From: Hypholoma sublateritium FD-334 SS-4
Lineage: Eukaryota > Basidiomycota > Agaricomycetes > Agaricales > Strophariaceae
Length of the DNA: 64,000 bases
Reading direction: 5' to 3'
Assembly: GCA_000827495.1 (NCBI GenBank)
Contig: KN817545.1
Span: 133,113 to 197,112 of the forward strand
Both the position numbers and the translations under genes were made by a program. This document shows, piece by piece, positions 12,866 through 25,225 of the stretch (its first letter is position 1; every line of letters starts with the position of its first letter). The notes beneath the pieces were generated by a model. It was not told where the DNA came from. It searched no databases and saw nothing but the letters and a program-made list of their open reading frames with translations.

Positions 12866-14184
12866 CTAAGCATTCTGAGCAAGTTGTTCTTCAGACCACT
12901 TCCATAGCTCTTGTGCGAGCTCAGCATTTTGACCAGCTTCGTTCGGAACTCCCACACGAGCCCAAGGAATTAGGTACTGTGTTTTAGAATGGTAATAAAT
13001 TGAGAGGGTTTGTTAACTTCCACCCGTCGACACAGACATACCTTGCCATTCAGCTCGGCGCCTTCCGGCGACGTACCGGCCCACAGCTGTGTGAGAGCGC
13101 CAAACGATATGTCGTAACCGATCAGGTTCTACAAATAGATTGGCCTCGGTAAACTTGAATCCAGGGGATGGATGTCAGTCTGCGTACCACAACGAATTTG
13201 TTCAAACCGCCGGCGTGGCGCAAGCCCTCTGATCTGATAATTCCCGGGTGCAGAGAAGTAGATACTATTCCTTGTTCTCCATATCTTCTCGCCAGCTCAT
13301 TCGAGAATAAAATATTGCCCTGTGGTTGTGGTAACGCATTTATGAGTGGGCTACACCAAGAAACAGGGTAGAATAATATACCAATTTGCTTTGCGAGTAA
13401 AGCGCTGCCAGTCCTAGTTTCTGTCGCGCAGGTGAATCCTTGAGGGTGTTGAAATCGATGCCGTGGACAGTCGTGGATGTTATTGACGAGGTGTTGACGA
13501 CACGCGCTTTCTTGTCTGCGCTCGATTGGGCTCCTGCGAGCAGGACTGGAAGGAGGAGCTGGGTGAAATAGAAATGTCCGACAACATTGACCCCAAACTG
13601 AGCGTCATACCCCTGCTCCGTGAATTGATCAATTGGAGGTATATAGAGACCGCTGAAGGATACAACTATATGTAAATATGGTTCATGCGAAGGCAAGACA
13701 TGGCAATGCCAGTGGGAATGCTACTTACGCGTTGTTGAACAAAACGTGAAGCTCTGCTTCCTTGCTCTTGAACTCGTCTGCAGCTGCTTTGATCGATTTA
13801 AAGTCGCTCAGGTCCAATTTCAAAAAGATAGCCTCTTTTCCCGTCTCTGCTTTGAGATCGCTGATGACCTTTGCAGATTTTTCTTCGTTGTAAGTCGCAA
13901 TGTAGACCTTGGCGTTGTGTGCCAAGAGCGCCTAGTTTTTAAAAAACGCATTAGCCGCGATATCTCAAATTTGAGTCTTCCTTCTCGCCTTGGCTGTGGC
14001 TTTACCAATACCTGGGGGGGATTTTGAATATGTCAACTACATTCAATGAATACCACCAGGAAAGCAGACCTGCGCTAGTGCCCGTCACTATAATGATCTT
14101 GCCTGTGAGGTCGGGTATATCTTCGACGCTGAATTTACTCCTCGCAGGGAACACTTGAGATAAGATCGATGTCCCAGAACCCAT
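12866..14184 (-). CDS. short-chain dehydrogenase/reductase (retinol dehydrogenase-like)
   Basis: Classical SDR that should transfer hydride between NAD(P)(H) and an alcohol or ketone; the substrate is unknown. Seven exons on the minus strand (14184-14070, 14011-13989, 13931-13729, 13652-13382, 13319-13188, 13128-13042, 12976-12866) give 313 residues. The cofactor motif TGTSAGIG is split by an intron. NNAG, the catalytic serine region NTSSITSTT and the active-site YSQSK are present. Exon 2 is 23 nt. The intron after it (13988-13932) starts with GC rather than GT: no GT donor exists that keeps the conserved GIGKATAK-ALLAHNAKVYIA sequence in frame. The protein resembles fungal retinol-dehydrogenase/WWOX-like enzymes. 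Confidence 0.93.
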
Positions 14185-15530
14185 AATGCCCGTACAATAT
14201 CAGTAAGTGGGGGATGAGATAATTTTCACATGATATGAATTGACACTCATGCTTATATATGTTCGAGCGTATTTACCTATGTGGCGCCCAAGTGGCGCCT
14301 TGAAGTTGCGGCATCGCAACATCAATTATCTCGTAAACCTACAATCATAGCATGCCGTGTTTGGAATTATTTCCTCCGTTCCATTCTGACTGGTATAGTA
14401 GAAGTAGCCGAGATTCTTTGTCGTTAACTCTACCTGTACCAGCAGATTATTTAAATTCGTTCAAAGTTAGGCTTCTCGTATTTGAAGGTGCAGGTTCAAC
14501 GTCACGGTTGTGTACACGCATCTATTTTTAGCTTGTCTTTCAGGACATTGACCGAATCATTGTTCAAATATTCAATGTCAGATAATTTGGAACCCGCGTT
14601 GGTGACCTTTGCACACATGCTAGAGTTCCTGTCCATGCCGAATAAACGACACAATACGAACACGTTGAGTATAAAGAAAATCGATTAATCAAATAGATAC
14701 TCAAGGTTCAAATAGAGCCGCGCGCAAGTCTGTCGTCGCGCATACGCGGAGGTCCGGCACGTTGGGGAATGTGTTATCTTGGAGTTCTCTATCAGTCACC
14801 TGTAACAGGAGACTGTGAGAGAACTGCAGTTGAATTGCGGTAAGTACATGAAGTAGACAGGCATTCACCGTAACAGCGCGCGATATGACACCATAAATAG
14901 AACAAGTCGCGTGGTGAACGCCGTGGTCTCCTAAGTTCGCGGAGTAAAAAACACTTGGGGGCATCATAACCTATCATAACTGACTGAGCTTGAGATTGTT
15001 TATAAGGGCTCATATGTACATGTTTTTGACGTAAATGGAAATTCCTCAGAAGTACATACCCGTGAACCCGTCTGAGACCGCTCGAAAGGTCTCGCGCAGT
15101 GCTTGATCATTTGTTTTTGTTCAAATCCAAGGAATGATTTCCATGACGGTCGGAGGAGTCTTCATGTGCTAAGTGCGATGAACCATACTACGTACCAGTC
15201 ATCCCAAATTCTATTCCCGTGTGTTACCGACGCTCAAAATTCGTTTCCGTGTATTGCCCGTAGTATTATCAGACAGTAGAATGTCGTAAAAAGGACAGCT
15301 CAACACGCAAAAGTCGGAGTTGCTGTCTAATAAACCATGTCCGTGTTGTGCCCGAGAACGGGATTTGGCCGCCGGTTTAGCAATCATCACCGACCTTCAC
15401 AAATTATTCGAGAGTACTGGACTATGTAATTCTATCTTGTCCTTGAGAGCTATAAAGGTGAGCAGGGGATGCCAATGAAGTACAACAACCTCCCGTCGCA
15501 TTTTACAGCAGATAAATTACCATTTCCACG
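14185..15530. other. intergenic
   Basis: About 1.35 kb between divergent genes. Open frames here are short, lack family motifs and are not linked by convincing splice sites. No terminal repeats or RNA gene seen. Confidence 0.5.
15451..15456 (+). promoter_or_regulatory. TATA box of the SDR-extended reductase gene
   Basis: TATAAA lies 75 bp before the ATG at 15531, a usual spacing for a fungal TATA promoter. The position is inferred; no start site can be seen. Confidence 0.45.
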
Positions 15531-16848
15531 ATGTCGAAACTGATATTTGTTCGTCGTCACTTGCGATTGCGGCTCTAGTTAGATACTAACTCTTTCGTCT
15601 TTCAGGTCACAGGAGCGTCAGGCTTCCTCGCGTCGCACATCATCTACCAGTTGTTACAAAGCGGTTACCGCGTCCGCGCAACGGCGCGCGGAAAGAAGGT
15701 GGGCGCACTCAAGGAACTGTACGGCGCACACCCAGCTATCGAGATTGTCGAGGTTCCCGACATCGTGCACAGCAAATTCGACGACGCGTTTGTAGGCGTC
15801 GACGCGGTGGTCCACACCGCGGCGCCCTTGCCGGCGCGTGTCGATCCTGAGACCATGCTCAACGTAAGAGGCGACTAGGGGATGTGTTGGGCAACACTGA
15901 TGGTGCCCGCAGACGGCAATCGAAGGCTCGCTGAACGTCTTGTGCCAGGCTGAGAAGGCCGGCATAAAGAAGTTCGTGGTGACGAGCTCGACCGCTGCCA
16001 TCCACGGTGATCCAGAAACGAAAGGCGTGTCCTTTACGACAGCGCGTGAGTCCGCGATGGGCGCGCTGAGTGTCGCAGATTGACGTTTGTCGCGGCGTAG
16101 ACTGGAACCCGATCGAGAAGGAGGAGATCAACGCGGACACGGACCCCGTGATAGCGTACGTCGCGGCCAAGGCGCTTAGCGAGCGGGCGGTGTGGGAGTG
16201 GGCGGAGGCGCACCCCCACGTCGACGTTACGACCAGTGAGTCCCCCCGTCTGTTTGCCGGAAGCGTTGCGTCCTGACATTTCCAGTCGACCCGATTTACA
16301 ACTACGGCCCTTTTGCACCGCTCACGCTCCGCCTCGCGCCTGGCGACTTTACCGGCTTCTCGACGAACCTGTTCATATACAATCTTGTGACGCCGCCGGG
16401 CCAGCACCTCCCCGGGCTCACCTTCATAGACGTGCGCGACGCGGCGCGGGCGCACGTCGGTGCGCTGAGTAACGCACCCGTCGCGGCTGGGGCGAGGAAG
16501 AGAGCGATTCTAACCTCGCCGCACGGATTGAACGAGCGCCAGGTGCTCGACATGTACCGCAAGGAGAGGCCCGAGGTTGCAGAGAGGCTGGTCGGGGGAC
16601 CAGGTGTGGTGTACGAGTTCGACCGCTATGATCTTGATTTTGTGGAGATCGAGAGCTTCACGGGGATGAAGAAGAGCGATTACCATACCACGGAGCAGGT
16701 GCGGCGCGGTTTCAAGTCTATTCTTCTGTCGCTGATAATTTCCCGGCTTCAGACTTTCCTGGATGCATTGGATTCGGTTCTTGAGATCGAAAAGGACTGG
16801 AAAGCGCGGGGATTCGTTGTTAAGAACATTCCCCTCATGCAAGGGTAG
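15531..16848 (+). CDS. NAD(P)-dependent extended SDR (dihydroflavonol-4-reductase / aldehyde reductase-like)
   Basis: Six exons (15531-15548, 15606-15863, 15913-16045, 16101-16235, 16286-16698, 16753-16848) give 350 residues. The first exon is 18 nt and encodes MSKLIF; the next begins with the Rossmann glycine motif VTGASGFLASHI. The catalytic serine region (VVTSSTAAIHG) and the YVAAK active-site Tyr-Lys pair are visible, as is the substrate-side motif (INP-like IDPIYNYGPF). This is the extended-SDR family that includes dihydroflavonol reductases and fungal aldehyde/ketone reductases such as Gre2. The real substrate is unknown. The intron at 16046-16100 yields THAHWNP-like joining with one residue unlike the common DWNP, but no better acceptor is available. 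G+C is high at third positions in the coding part. Confidence 0.9.
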
Positions 16849-17206
16849 TTTGACACAGGCTCGTTGCAATGAACAGTCGCTGGAATAATGGCCAGGTGTA
16901 AATTTGGTTGTAAATATTACAGCAACACACATGTTAAAATGTAGATGATCATGTAGACTCACGGTGGCTTGATGAACGCATTAAATCATATATCATGCTA
17001 AGCTGATGGAAAGTTCATGAGCTGCAGAAAGAAACACAGCCGGGAGCCAACAATTTTTCTGGAACGGTTCTGAACGAACCTTTTCGGGGTTTGAATCAGA
17101 ACCGTAGCAGAAATGGTGTGGGAAGGTAGCACCAAACAAGTACCAACGCGTTTGTAAGTTGTCCTGCTCCCGCCGTCACCGCGTCACCGCGACCTCCATC
17201 GCGACC
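16849..17206. other. intergenic, promoter of MSH6
   Basis: 3' flank of the reductase and promoter of MSH6. No recognised element. Confidence 0.4.
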
Positions 17207-20200
17207 ATGCCGCCCAAGAACAAACCGTCCACAGAATCTTTAAAACAAAAGAGTCTTACATCTTTCTTTTCCAGGCCAGGTGCTACGGGCGCTGCTTCCA
17301 CTCCAGCCTCGAAGCCGGCTGCTGTCTTCAAAACACCGGCGCCTAAGGCCAGAACCCACGCTGACGCAAACGAAAAATCAAAGGCCAGTGAGGCCGCTGT
17401 AACCCCGTCCACGAAGAACGCGTCAAAACCAGGCACTTCGTCTTCCCCACATGATCCAAAGACACCGGACGCGCATTTCTCAGATGTGCGCGCTCTCAAC
17501 TCGTCAGTCGCGTCGTCGCGTGTCGCCAGCACGCCACCCACTAGTGATCCTATTGATGTCGATATGATGCCGTCGGACGCGGAGACGGACGGGATGGCTT
17601 CTGTCAAGTCGGTGAGTACCTTATTCGCGTTAGAAATTGAAAAGAGCCTCATTGTCTTGGCCTGCAGACGACACAGAGTCGCCAGAAGCGCAAGGTGGTC
17701 ATTGAGGATTCGGATGATGATGATGATGCGGAGCCCCTGGCGACCAAGGGGCGAGCAAAGGCAACTTTCCGTGGTTCCTCTCCCACGGATGCTATCAGAA
17801 GTGCGTGCCTCGTTTTCGCGTCTTTCTTGGTGTATTGACGTGTCTGGGTGGTTTAGGTCAGGCCAAGAAACCTCGTTTATCGAAGGTCATAACCGAAGAT
17901 GACGAGGATGGAGACTCCAACGAAGACGTTAAGTCCTCCTTTTCCCAGCGCCTGACTCGATTCAAAAAATCCCCTGTCAAGAAAGGTCCGCCTCGTGCAT
18001 ATACATATGCATCTATTTCGCGTTGCTGATATACCTATGCAGCGAAGTCACGCTCCAGAGCATCCTCTGACGACGATGACTTCATCGTACCCGACGACGA
18101 TTCCGAGGTCGAAACGCGCTCTACTAAATCGGCCAAATCGTCGTCTTCGCGCCGTTCCTCTATGTCTTCCCGTCGCTCTGCCGTCTCTTCGGACGACGAG
18201 GATGCGGAGCTGGATGCAGATGGCCTCGACTTGGAAGACGACATACCGAAGAAGAGCAAGTCCAAAAGCAAAGCGAAGGCAGCCGCTAAATCGAGCTTCA
18301 GCAAGAAAGCTGCCGCAGCTCCTTCCGCGGGCGGAGGGACTGGTTCATTCTCGTTCCTCACTGCCGCTGAACGACGGGAGCAAGGAATTAAAGATGACAA
18401 GAAGGCTGCAGAGTCTCCCTATGATTTCTTGCTTGAGGTCAAAGATGTGAGTGTCGAAGTGATATGTACTCGAACACTTTTTAATAATCTTGGTGACCAT
18501 ACAGAAGGACGGAAAGACCCCAAAAGACCCAAACTATGATCCTCGCACACTGTGGATCCCAAAGAGCGCGTGGGCGTCATTCACGCCATTCGAAAAACAA
18601 GTTCGTAGTTTATTGTATCTCATGGTACTCGTTTGACAGTGTTTAAACTCTAACAGTTTTGGGAGGTTTGTCTTCCGTTTCTATCCACATGTATATATGC
18701 AACCCTCTGACCTGCTGCCTAGATCAAGCAAAACCATTACGACACGGTTAGGCCAAATGCTTCCGATAATTATGATCGAGCTGACTCTATTTTTCTATTC
18801 ATAGGTTCTATTCTTCCAAAAAGGGTCTGTAATGAGTGTTTTCCAATAGGTTTCTGTTTCTCATTTTCTCCATTTCCCCGATACAGGAAATTCTTCGAGG
18901 TAATACAATGGTATCTAGCTGCATATATCGTCTTCAACTAAGAGATAAACACAGTTATATGAAGATGATGCAAGGATAGGCCACCAGGAATTCGATTTGA
19001 AGTTAACTAACAGAGTCAAGATGTGTATGGTACGCATTGTCAGTCTTTTAGAGTATCCATTGTTGACTTCGGATATCACTCAGGTGGGTGTACCCGAATC
19101 AAGTTTCAACCTGTGGGCATCGTGCGTATCATTCGTACTCAGCATTCTGTTCCATAAAATCCGTGTTCTAATCTATTTGGGATAGTAAATTTTTGGCAAA
19201 AGGTAAACGCGATCGTCCTGGTCCATATCTCCCGTGCCGTTTCCCACTCTCTTTCCATAGGCTACAAAGTTGGACGCGTCGAGCAAGCCGAGACTGCTTT
19301 AGGCGCAGAGATGCGTATGGCCGCCGAGAAGGACAAGGGCAAAGCTGCCAAGGGCAAAAGTGCCGCGTCTTCAGCCCAAGAAAAGATTGTTAGGCGGTTC
19401 GTTTTGAGAAGCTTCGTGTTTTCCACCTGTAAACTGATAATGGATGACATACCAGTGAGCTGAACAAAGTGTACACCAACGGAACCTTGGTGGACCAAGA
19501 ATTCCTAACGGACGACCAAAGTGGCCACTGCGTCGCTATTTTTGAAGCGACTACCCCCGAGGCCGAAATGTCTGCCGGCAAAAAACTGGAACTCATGTCA
19601 GATGGAAGGTTTGGAGTGTGCGTTCTGGACTGCTCCACTTCGCAGTTCAACTTGAGTTCCTTCGAAGACGACGTGTGCCGCACGCGCTTAGAGACCCTGA
19701 TGAGGCAGATCTGCCCGAAGGAGATCTTGTTCAAAAAGGTTGGATGGTGTGTTACAAAGTGGGGAATTTGCTGACGTCGTTACTTTCTAGGGTACCCTGT
19801 CCAAGACTACGCAGACGCTCCTCAAAGCCGTGCTCCCGTCCGACTGCCTGTGGACCTCGCTCCGTCCTGTCGAAGGGCTGAAATACAAGGAAACTCTCGA
19901 AGAGCTCAAAACTATCTACCCGCCTGCTCCCGGCGAAGATGTTGACATGGACGAGGACGATCCGTCCTATTCCATCCTTCCCGACAGTGTTCCGGCCCCC
20001 ATCCGCGAGATGGAACGCGATGAGCTCGCCATAGAGGCGTTGGGCACCGTTATATGGTACCTCCGCCAGCTCAATATCGATAAAGATATCTTAAGTATGA
20101 AGAACTTCAACATCTACGATCCCATCAGGAAGGGGATGGGGCTGGTACTCGACGGACAGACTCTCAGTCATTTGGAGGTCGGTCGCGTTCTGAGTATGTT

Positions 20201-22887
20201 TTCCGTGTCGGAGCTCACGCTCGTATTTGACGTCTCAGATTCTGCTAAACAACGAGGGCACCCAAGAGGGATCCCTTCTAAATCTCTTAGGACGCTGTAT
20301 TACGCCTTTCGGTAAGCGGCTGTTCAGGATTTGGCTGTGCATGCCTTTGCGCTCGGTATCAGACATCAACGCTCGGTCTGTCCTCTTGTACATAGTGCGG
20401 TAGCAACCACTGATGTTGGTGCTTGGGACAGGTTGGATGCGGTTCAAGATATTCTCAGCCACCCGACATTCGAGGCGACATTCGCGGAGGTCGCTAAAGG
20501 CTTGCCCGATCTAGAGAGACTCGTCTCTCGCGTGCACGCGAAGACTTGCAGCGTGAAGAACTTCCTCGGTCTCCTTAAAGTGCGCATCATTTTGTCGTGC
20601 TGCAGAGCTTTTATTTACTAATCACAATACATCTATAGGCATTTGAGAAGCTCAGTAAAGGAGTAAATAAGCTCGCAGATCATGCGGGGGAATTCGATGG
20701 CACGACGATCTCTGGGCTGCTTCGCGGTGCACCGGACCTAATCCCCCATGTCCACAATATACAGAGCATGTTCCAGGCATCTCGGGAGGAAGAAAGTGTG
20801 TTTCTTGGCCACTCATTGTCGTTGGAATCATTGAATGACTCTGAACGTTTGTGTTATAGAGTTGGATCTGTTAATGCCCCGCGAGGGCAAGGACGAGACG
20901 TACGACGCCATTGAGGAGGAGATCGCGTCTATTGAAAAGAGCTTGGAGAACGAACTGAGCAAACTCGAAAAGTCCCTGGGGTAAGAAGTGTGCTTTAGCT
21001 ATTCGCACATTTTGCTGACCCGCGTAACAGAATCAAGCTGGCATTTTGGCATAGCTCTATCGGCAACAAAGTGATTTTCATTGCTTCTGCTTATTTACCT
21101 GCTTATTGACGAGCATCTCGTCCAGGAAATTTACCTTGTGGAGGTGTCGACTACTGTGAACAAGAACAAGTTGCCTGATGACTGGACAAAGACAGGTGGG
21201 ACGAAGGCAAGCTTACCTCCCATTACTCCTTTACTTCGCCGCTGACATAGGTTCAGGCCAAGAACCGCTTTGTCGTTGGCTCCTTCCAAAAGCGGGTACG
21301 CAAGCTGAAGGAAGCGCAAGAAAACCGTACAGCCGCTATCAAAGCCTTCAAGTTCCGCCTGTACGCCGAGTTCGACAACGACCGCGTTCTGTGGCTGCGC
21401 GCTGTGCGTGTGTTCGCAGAGCTCGACTGCCTATTCAGCTTGGCTAAGTCGTCCGCGGCGATCGGGGAGCCGTCGTGCCGCCCTACATTCGTCGACGGCG
21501 ATGAGGCGGTGATCGATTTCCAGGATCTGCGGCACCCGACGCTGTGCCTGAATACGAATGAGAAGCCATTCATCCCCAATGATGTCAAGCTGGGAGGCGA
21601 TAAGCCGAAGACGGTGCTGCTGACGGGTATGTCTTTGCTGAGATTCTCTGTGGTGACAATGCTTTTGACTGAAATGTGGTTCTTAGGACCGAATATGGCG
21701 TAAGTTGCGTTCTGCTTTGGTTGATACCTGGGACTGATCTGCTTGTTAACTGTTCAGTGGAAAGTCAACTGTGAGTTTATATATGTCATGATCTGTCCTC
21801 TAGGGGCCTAATATCATGTGGGATAGATCATGCGGATGACGGCCACTGGTGTGATTATGGCCCAACTCGGGATGCTCGTCCCCGCGGAAAGTGCTCGGTA
21901 TGTGCTGTTGCTTTTCCTTCAACTGTCAGTGCTCATTCGGAAACCAATTCAGCTTGAGCCCCGTAGACCTGATTATAACGCGCATGGGCGCGTATGATAA
22001 CATGTTCTCGAACGCGAGTACTTTCAAGGTGGAGCTCGATGAATGGTCAGTCTTTCCCCTGTAAAAACCTGCCAGTATGGGGGCTAAAAGCTTATACTTT
22101 GATTAGTTGTAAAATTCTGAGGAACGCAACGCCAAGGTCGTTGGTTATCTTGGATGGTGTGTTTCTACTTTCGATGTTGGAATTCATGTGTGGCTAACTG
22201 TGTCTGAAAGAACTTGGCCGAGGGACATCGACGTTTGTAAGTACAAGGCCTCCCCTACTTTTCATCGTGCTGATGGACGCTCCCGACAGGATGGCATGGC
22301 GATTGCTAGCGTATGCTTCGTTCTCTTATTTGTTTGCATATGTTCAAGTCGTATTTACAGGCGGTGTTACATCAACTTGCAACCCATATCATTCCGCTGT
22401 CATTCTTCGCAACGCACTATGGCTCGCTGACGGACGACCATGCATACCACCCTGGTATCCGTACGATGCACATGTCCACGCTGGTCGACGACGAAAAGCA
22501 CGAGGCGCGTTCTAGCACTGTCATACGAAACTTGTTCTGATCCTCTCATTCTTACTTCATCAGCTCGTGTTCCTTTACAAACTTATCAACGGCGCGGCGG
22601 AGTCGTCGTTCGGTACGCACGTGGCGAATCTGGCCGGGGTGCCCCTACCTGTCGTTGAACGGGCGGATGTCATCTCGAAGGATTTTGCATTGAAATTTAA
22701 GGAGAAGCTGCAGATCAAGCAAGCGCAACACGCGTCAGCACGTATGCCGCTCGTCGCGCAAGCCGATTTTGCCTACTTATTCAAGCTCGGGAGTGGGGAA
22801 TTGACGCTCCCGGACGACCCCATCCGGCGGAAAGAACTCATCGGGCGGATGAAGAACATTATCCGGCAGTATGTCAAAAGGTCTTAA
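17207..22887 (+). CDS. MSH6: DNA mismatch repair protein MSH6
   Basis: MutS homologue; with MSH2 it forms MutSalpha, which binds base mismatches and small loops in the nucleus. I splice 31 exons into 1325 residues: 17207-17611, 17668-17800, 17857-17985, 18043-18446, 18505-18600, 18657-18665, 18723-18746, 18805-18824, 18887-18899, 18955-19029, 19084-19121, 19186-19202, 19261-19396, 19456-19738, 19791-20177, 20239-20375, 20432-20579, 20639-20795, 20860-20980, 21031-21070, 21126-21206, 21257-21626, 21687-21699, 21758-21770, 21827-21897, 21953-22045, 22107-22156, 22211-22236, 22290-22310, 22361-22504, 22564-22887. A PCNA-binding box QKSLTSFF sits at residues 14-21, followed by an acidic, disordered region. 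The mismatch-stacking Phe-X-Glu (KGKFFELYEDDA) is near 409-411. The ATPase has GPNMAGKST, the Walker [17 protein letters not shown] and FFATHYGSL. Two introns (21207-21256, 22505-22563) appear to use GC donors; the acceptor of the first could also be 21250. Confidence 0.96.
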
Positions 22888-23204
22888 ATTTTGTTTTCCT
22901 TCCACATTGCTATCCACCATGCTGTCATGTCTCCGTATTTTTTGCTCGCTGTACTATACCTACTCACAACAGTTGCTTTAATTGCTCTATTTCTAGTGGC
23001 CATGCTCGTCAAATATTTTCCTTCCGACAGAAGCCCACTGTCTGTTCATATGATTCTATGTACATAACATAGGGCGCTTCATACATTTGGACATATAACC
23101 AGAGATATTATTAGTGCGAGATCGTATCCAGGCCATTTGAAGCGACCTCTACACACGCAAGCTCACTCTCATAGGTGTCCTAACTCCAAGTCAACTCCGA
23201 GCAT
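22888..23204. other. intergenic between convergent genes
   Basis: 3' flanks of MSH6 and the downstream minus-strand gene. AT-rich; nothing else seen. Confidence 0.4.
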
Positions 23205-23771
23205 TCATCTTGCCCAACCGTGACTTCCATAGAATCCAAAACGCGGACTCGATTCCAGAAAAACAGGCTTAATCGCCACATTTCTCCCATTTCTGATATC
23301 CTCCACATCCTTTGCATGCTTTGTTAGCAAGTCGTTACGAGCTTGGGTGAACTCCTGAAGCTGTTTCTTCCATTGCTCTTCCTCGTTTCTCATCCAGGCC
23401 TTCATAATTTCTTCTTGAATCTCGCGGGCAAGTTTCTCCTCCATTTTAGCCTTCTCTGCCTTCCACTTGTCTTGTTGTTCCTCGAACTTCTTTCTTTGAA
23501 TATGGTATTGTTCAAGCTCCTTTCCGAAGCTCTCTTCTGCCCATTGCACGTATTGTCTGCCAGTGATGCCGGGTGGAAATCGATTCGGAAATTGGCTCAT
23601 ATATCTTTCCAGCGATGTCGCCCATGTTTCCTGAATACCACCTTGGCCGTGGTTGTCGGTACCATCCTCTGCTATGCCCACCGATCAACTGTAGCTCGTG
23701 CGTTGTGAATGGACAACCGCATTTTGTCCGATGGTATAGCCTGAGGAATATAATGCAGTGGGGCTGGCCAT
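23205..23771 (-). CDS. small coiled-coil protein, unknown function
   Basis: Two exons (23771-23718 and 23666-23205, 51-nt intron) give 171 residues. The large exon has no suitable ATG near its start and an in-frame stop upstream. The proposed first exon supplies MASPTALYSSGYTIGQNA and joins in phase, which is why I use it; its donor (GTTGTC) is weak, so the start is uncertain. About residues 75-150 are rich in Lys, Glu and Gln with aliphatic spacing (for example REIQEEIMKAWMRNEEEQW), predicted to be a long coiled coil. No family is recognised. It is convergent with MSH6. Confidence 0.55.
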
Positions 23772-24450
23772 CGTGTCTGCGAACAAGCAGTATCTGACGG
23801 GTTGTATTACTTTATGTTCATCGATGTCATCAGTCGTCGTCACACACATGAAATTTGAGATGCATACATTATGCGCGTTTTACAAGCAACGCAGTTCGTG
23901 ATACTGAGATTGAGAGTATGATCTGATTCAGATAGCGAGCCTGAGATCTGAGATCTGAGAGCTCACACATAAATAAGCCTTCAGTACCGTCATGCACGGG
24001 CCTCTCCCACGAAAGTAAGAATAAGTAGCAGTTACTTATCGATGTGGATCCCAGACTTCGTTGCGCGCCATCTATCGATTTGAAGTAGCTGCGGGGCGCT
24101 GCATGCTGATGATACTGATTGCATTGAATGGCAAATATTCAGCTTATGACTCGGATGGGAGCGACGCCGCAGTTTTTGCGCTGCGTAGCGCTCGCACGTC
24201 GCCCTGATTATCCCAGAGCCGTCTGAGTTTTCCATGAGCAATGGGCAACATCTGAGTAAGTCACTTCAGCTGCGGTTCCTCCCGCAGCTGACCTCTCGGG
24301 CGCGCTTCCGCTCGCTCATGACAGAGCGTCTAGGATGCCTATAGCTGCTGTGTGATACCGTCTTCGAGCCGACAGTCCCGATTCAGAGTCTACACATTCA
24401 AAGACCCCTCACCTATACTGCCTCAAGCTAGTCGCCTTTTCATCACCATC
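23772..24450. other. intergenic
   Basis: Contains a short direct repeat of GATCTGA near 23942-23960 (AGATCTGAGATCTGAGAG). No gene recognised. Confidence 0.4.
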
Positions 24451-24720
24451 ATGTCCGGAAAAGCCACTTCGTCGTCTTCCAACGCGTCCTCCGCGGCAAA
24501 TTTATCTGCTCCCCCAGCCAAGAATTACGAAGCTGCATTTGGAGCCCTGTCGGTGCAGTACGGGTATGGGTACGGCGGGTATTGCCCGCTCCCGCACCAG
24601 ACCACCACAAAGGCCACAAAGCCCCCGGCGGCAAACACCTTCAATATTTCATTATTGCCGGATCAGATACTTTCCCCCACACCGGGGTCGCGGCCCACAA
24701 AGACTCCGCTGAAAAAATAG
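24451..24720 (+). CDS. small Ser/Pro-rich protein with a YEAAFGALSxxYG motif
   Basis: Single exon of 89 residues starting at the ATG in a good context (CATC-ATG-T). The protein is low-complexity Ser/Ala/Pro/Thr apart from the segment YEAAFGALSVQYGYGYGG at about residues 26-43. From memory, small basidiomycete proteins carry one or more copies of a similar 'YEAAFGxLxxxYGF' segment, sometimes repeated; this copy has one. It is probably a small cytosolic, mostly disordered protein. The function is unknown. The 3' end could be spliced differently because an alternative frame stays open past 24785. Confidence 0.55.
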   Translation: MSGKATSSSSNASSAANLSAPPAKNYEAAFGALSVQYGYGYGGYCPLPHQTTTKATKPPAANTFNISLLPDQILSPTPGSRPTKTPLKK

Positions 24721-25225
24721 GCCAGTCAGTGCTTATTCAAGGTGTGATTTTCTTTTTTGAATTTACAGGGATGAACGCGTATTGAACTGATCATTTCTTT
24801 AGGACGATCCAAATGCTCTCTCACTACTCTCTTAGGTGTTAAACGAAATCAATTATTTATCTGATTAATAGCCATTGTATACAAATTGTATATGTACTTA
24901 GTACAGTCTGAGTCTGTCTCAGATCTCTTGTATTCAATGATTTCCTAGCGTTGGTTGTTCCTTATAGATCATCGTCGAGCCTTCAGTAATTTGTAATTAT
25001 AAAGGTCGTTCTACACATATTGCGCTGTTCCATCTGTCGTCCGTGTACGTTTGCTTAAACATTCCTTAGATATTCTCAAGCGAAATATCGGCGGTCAATC
25101 TTTCAACTGAAGGCCCATGTGAAAGTTGTTGGAAGGCGAGAGAACAAACTGATGTAATCTATTTTTGGTGCACTTAAATCCCATGCAGGCCCCTTGCGCA
25201 GAACCGTCATCTCCGAGTCCTGGCC
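24721..25225. other. intergenic
   Basis: AT-rich 3' flank and promoter region between two plus-strand genes. Nothing recognisable. Confidence 0.4.

Noticed and set aside
23939..23962. GATCTGA direct repeat as a functional element
   Set aside because: Only two to three short units; ordinary low-complexity sequence.
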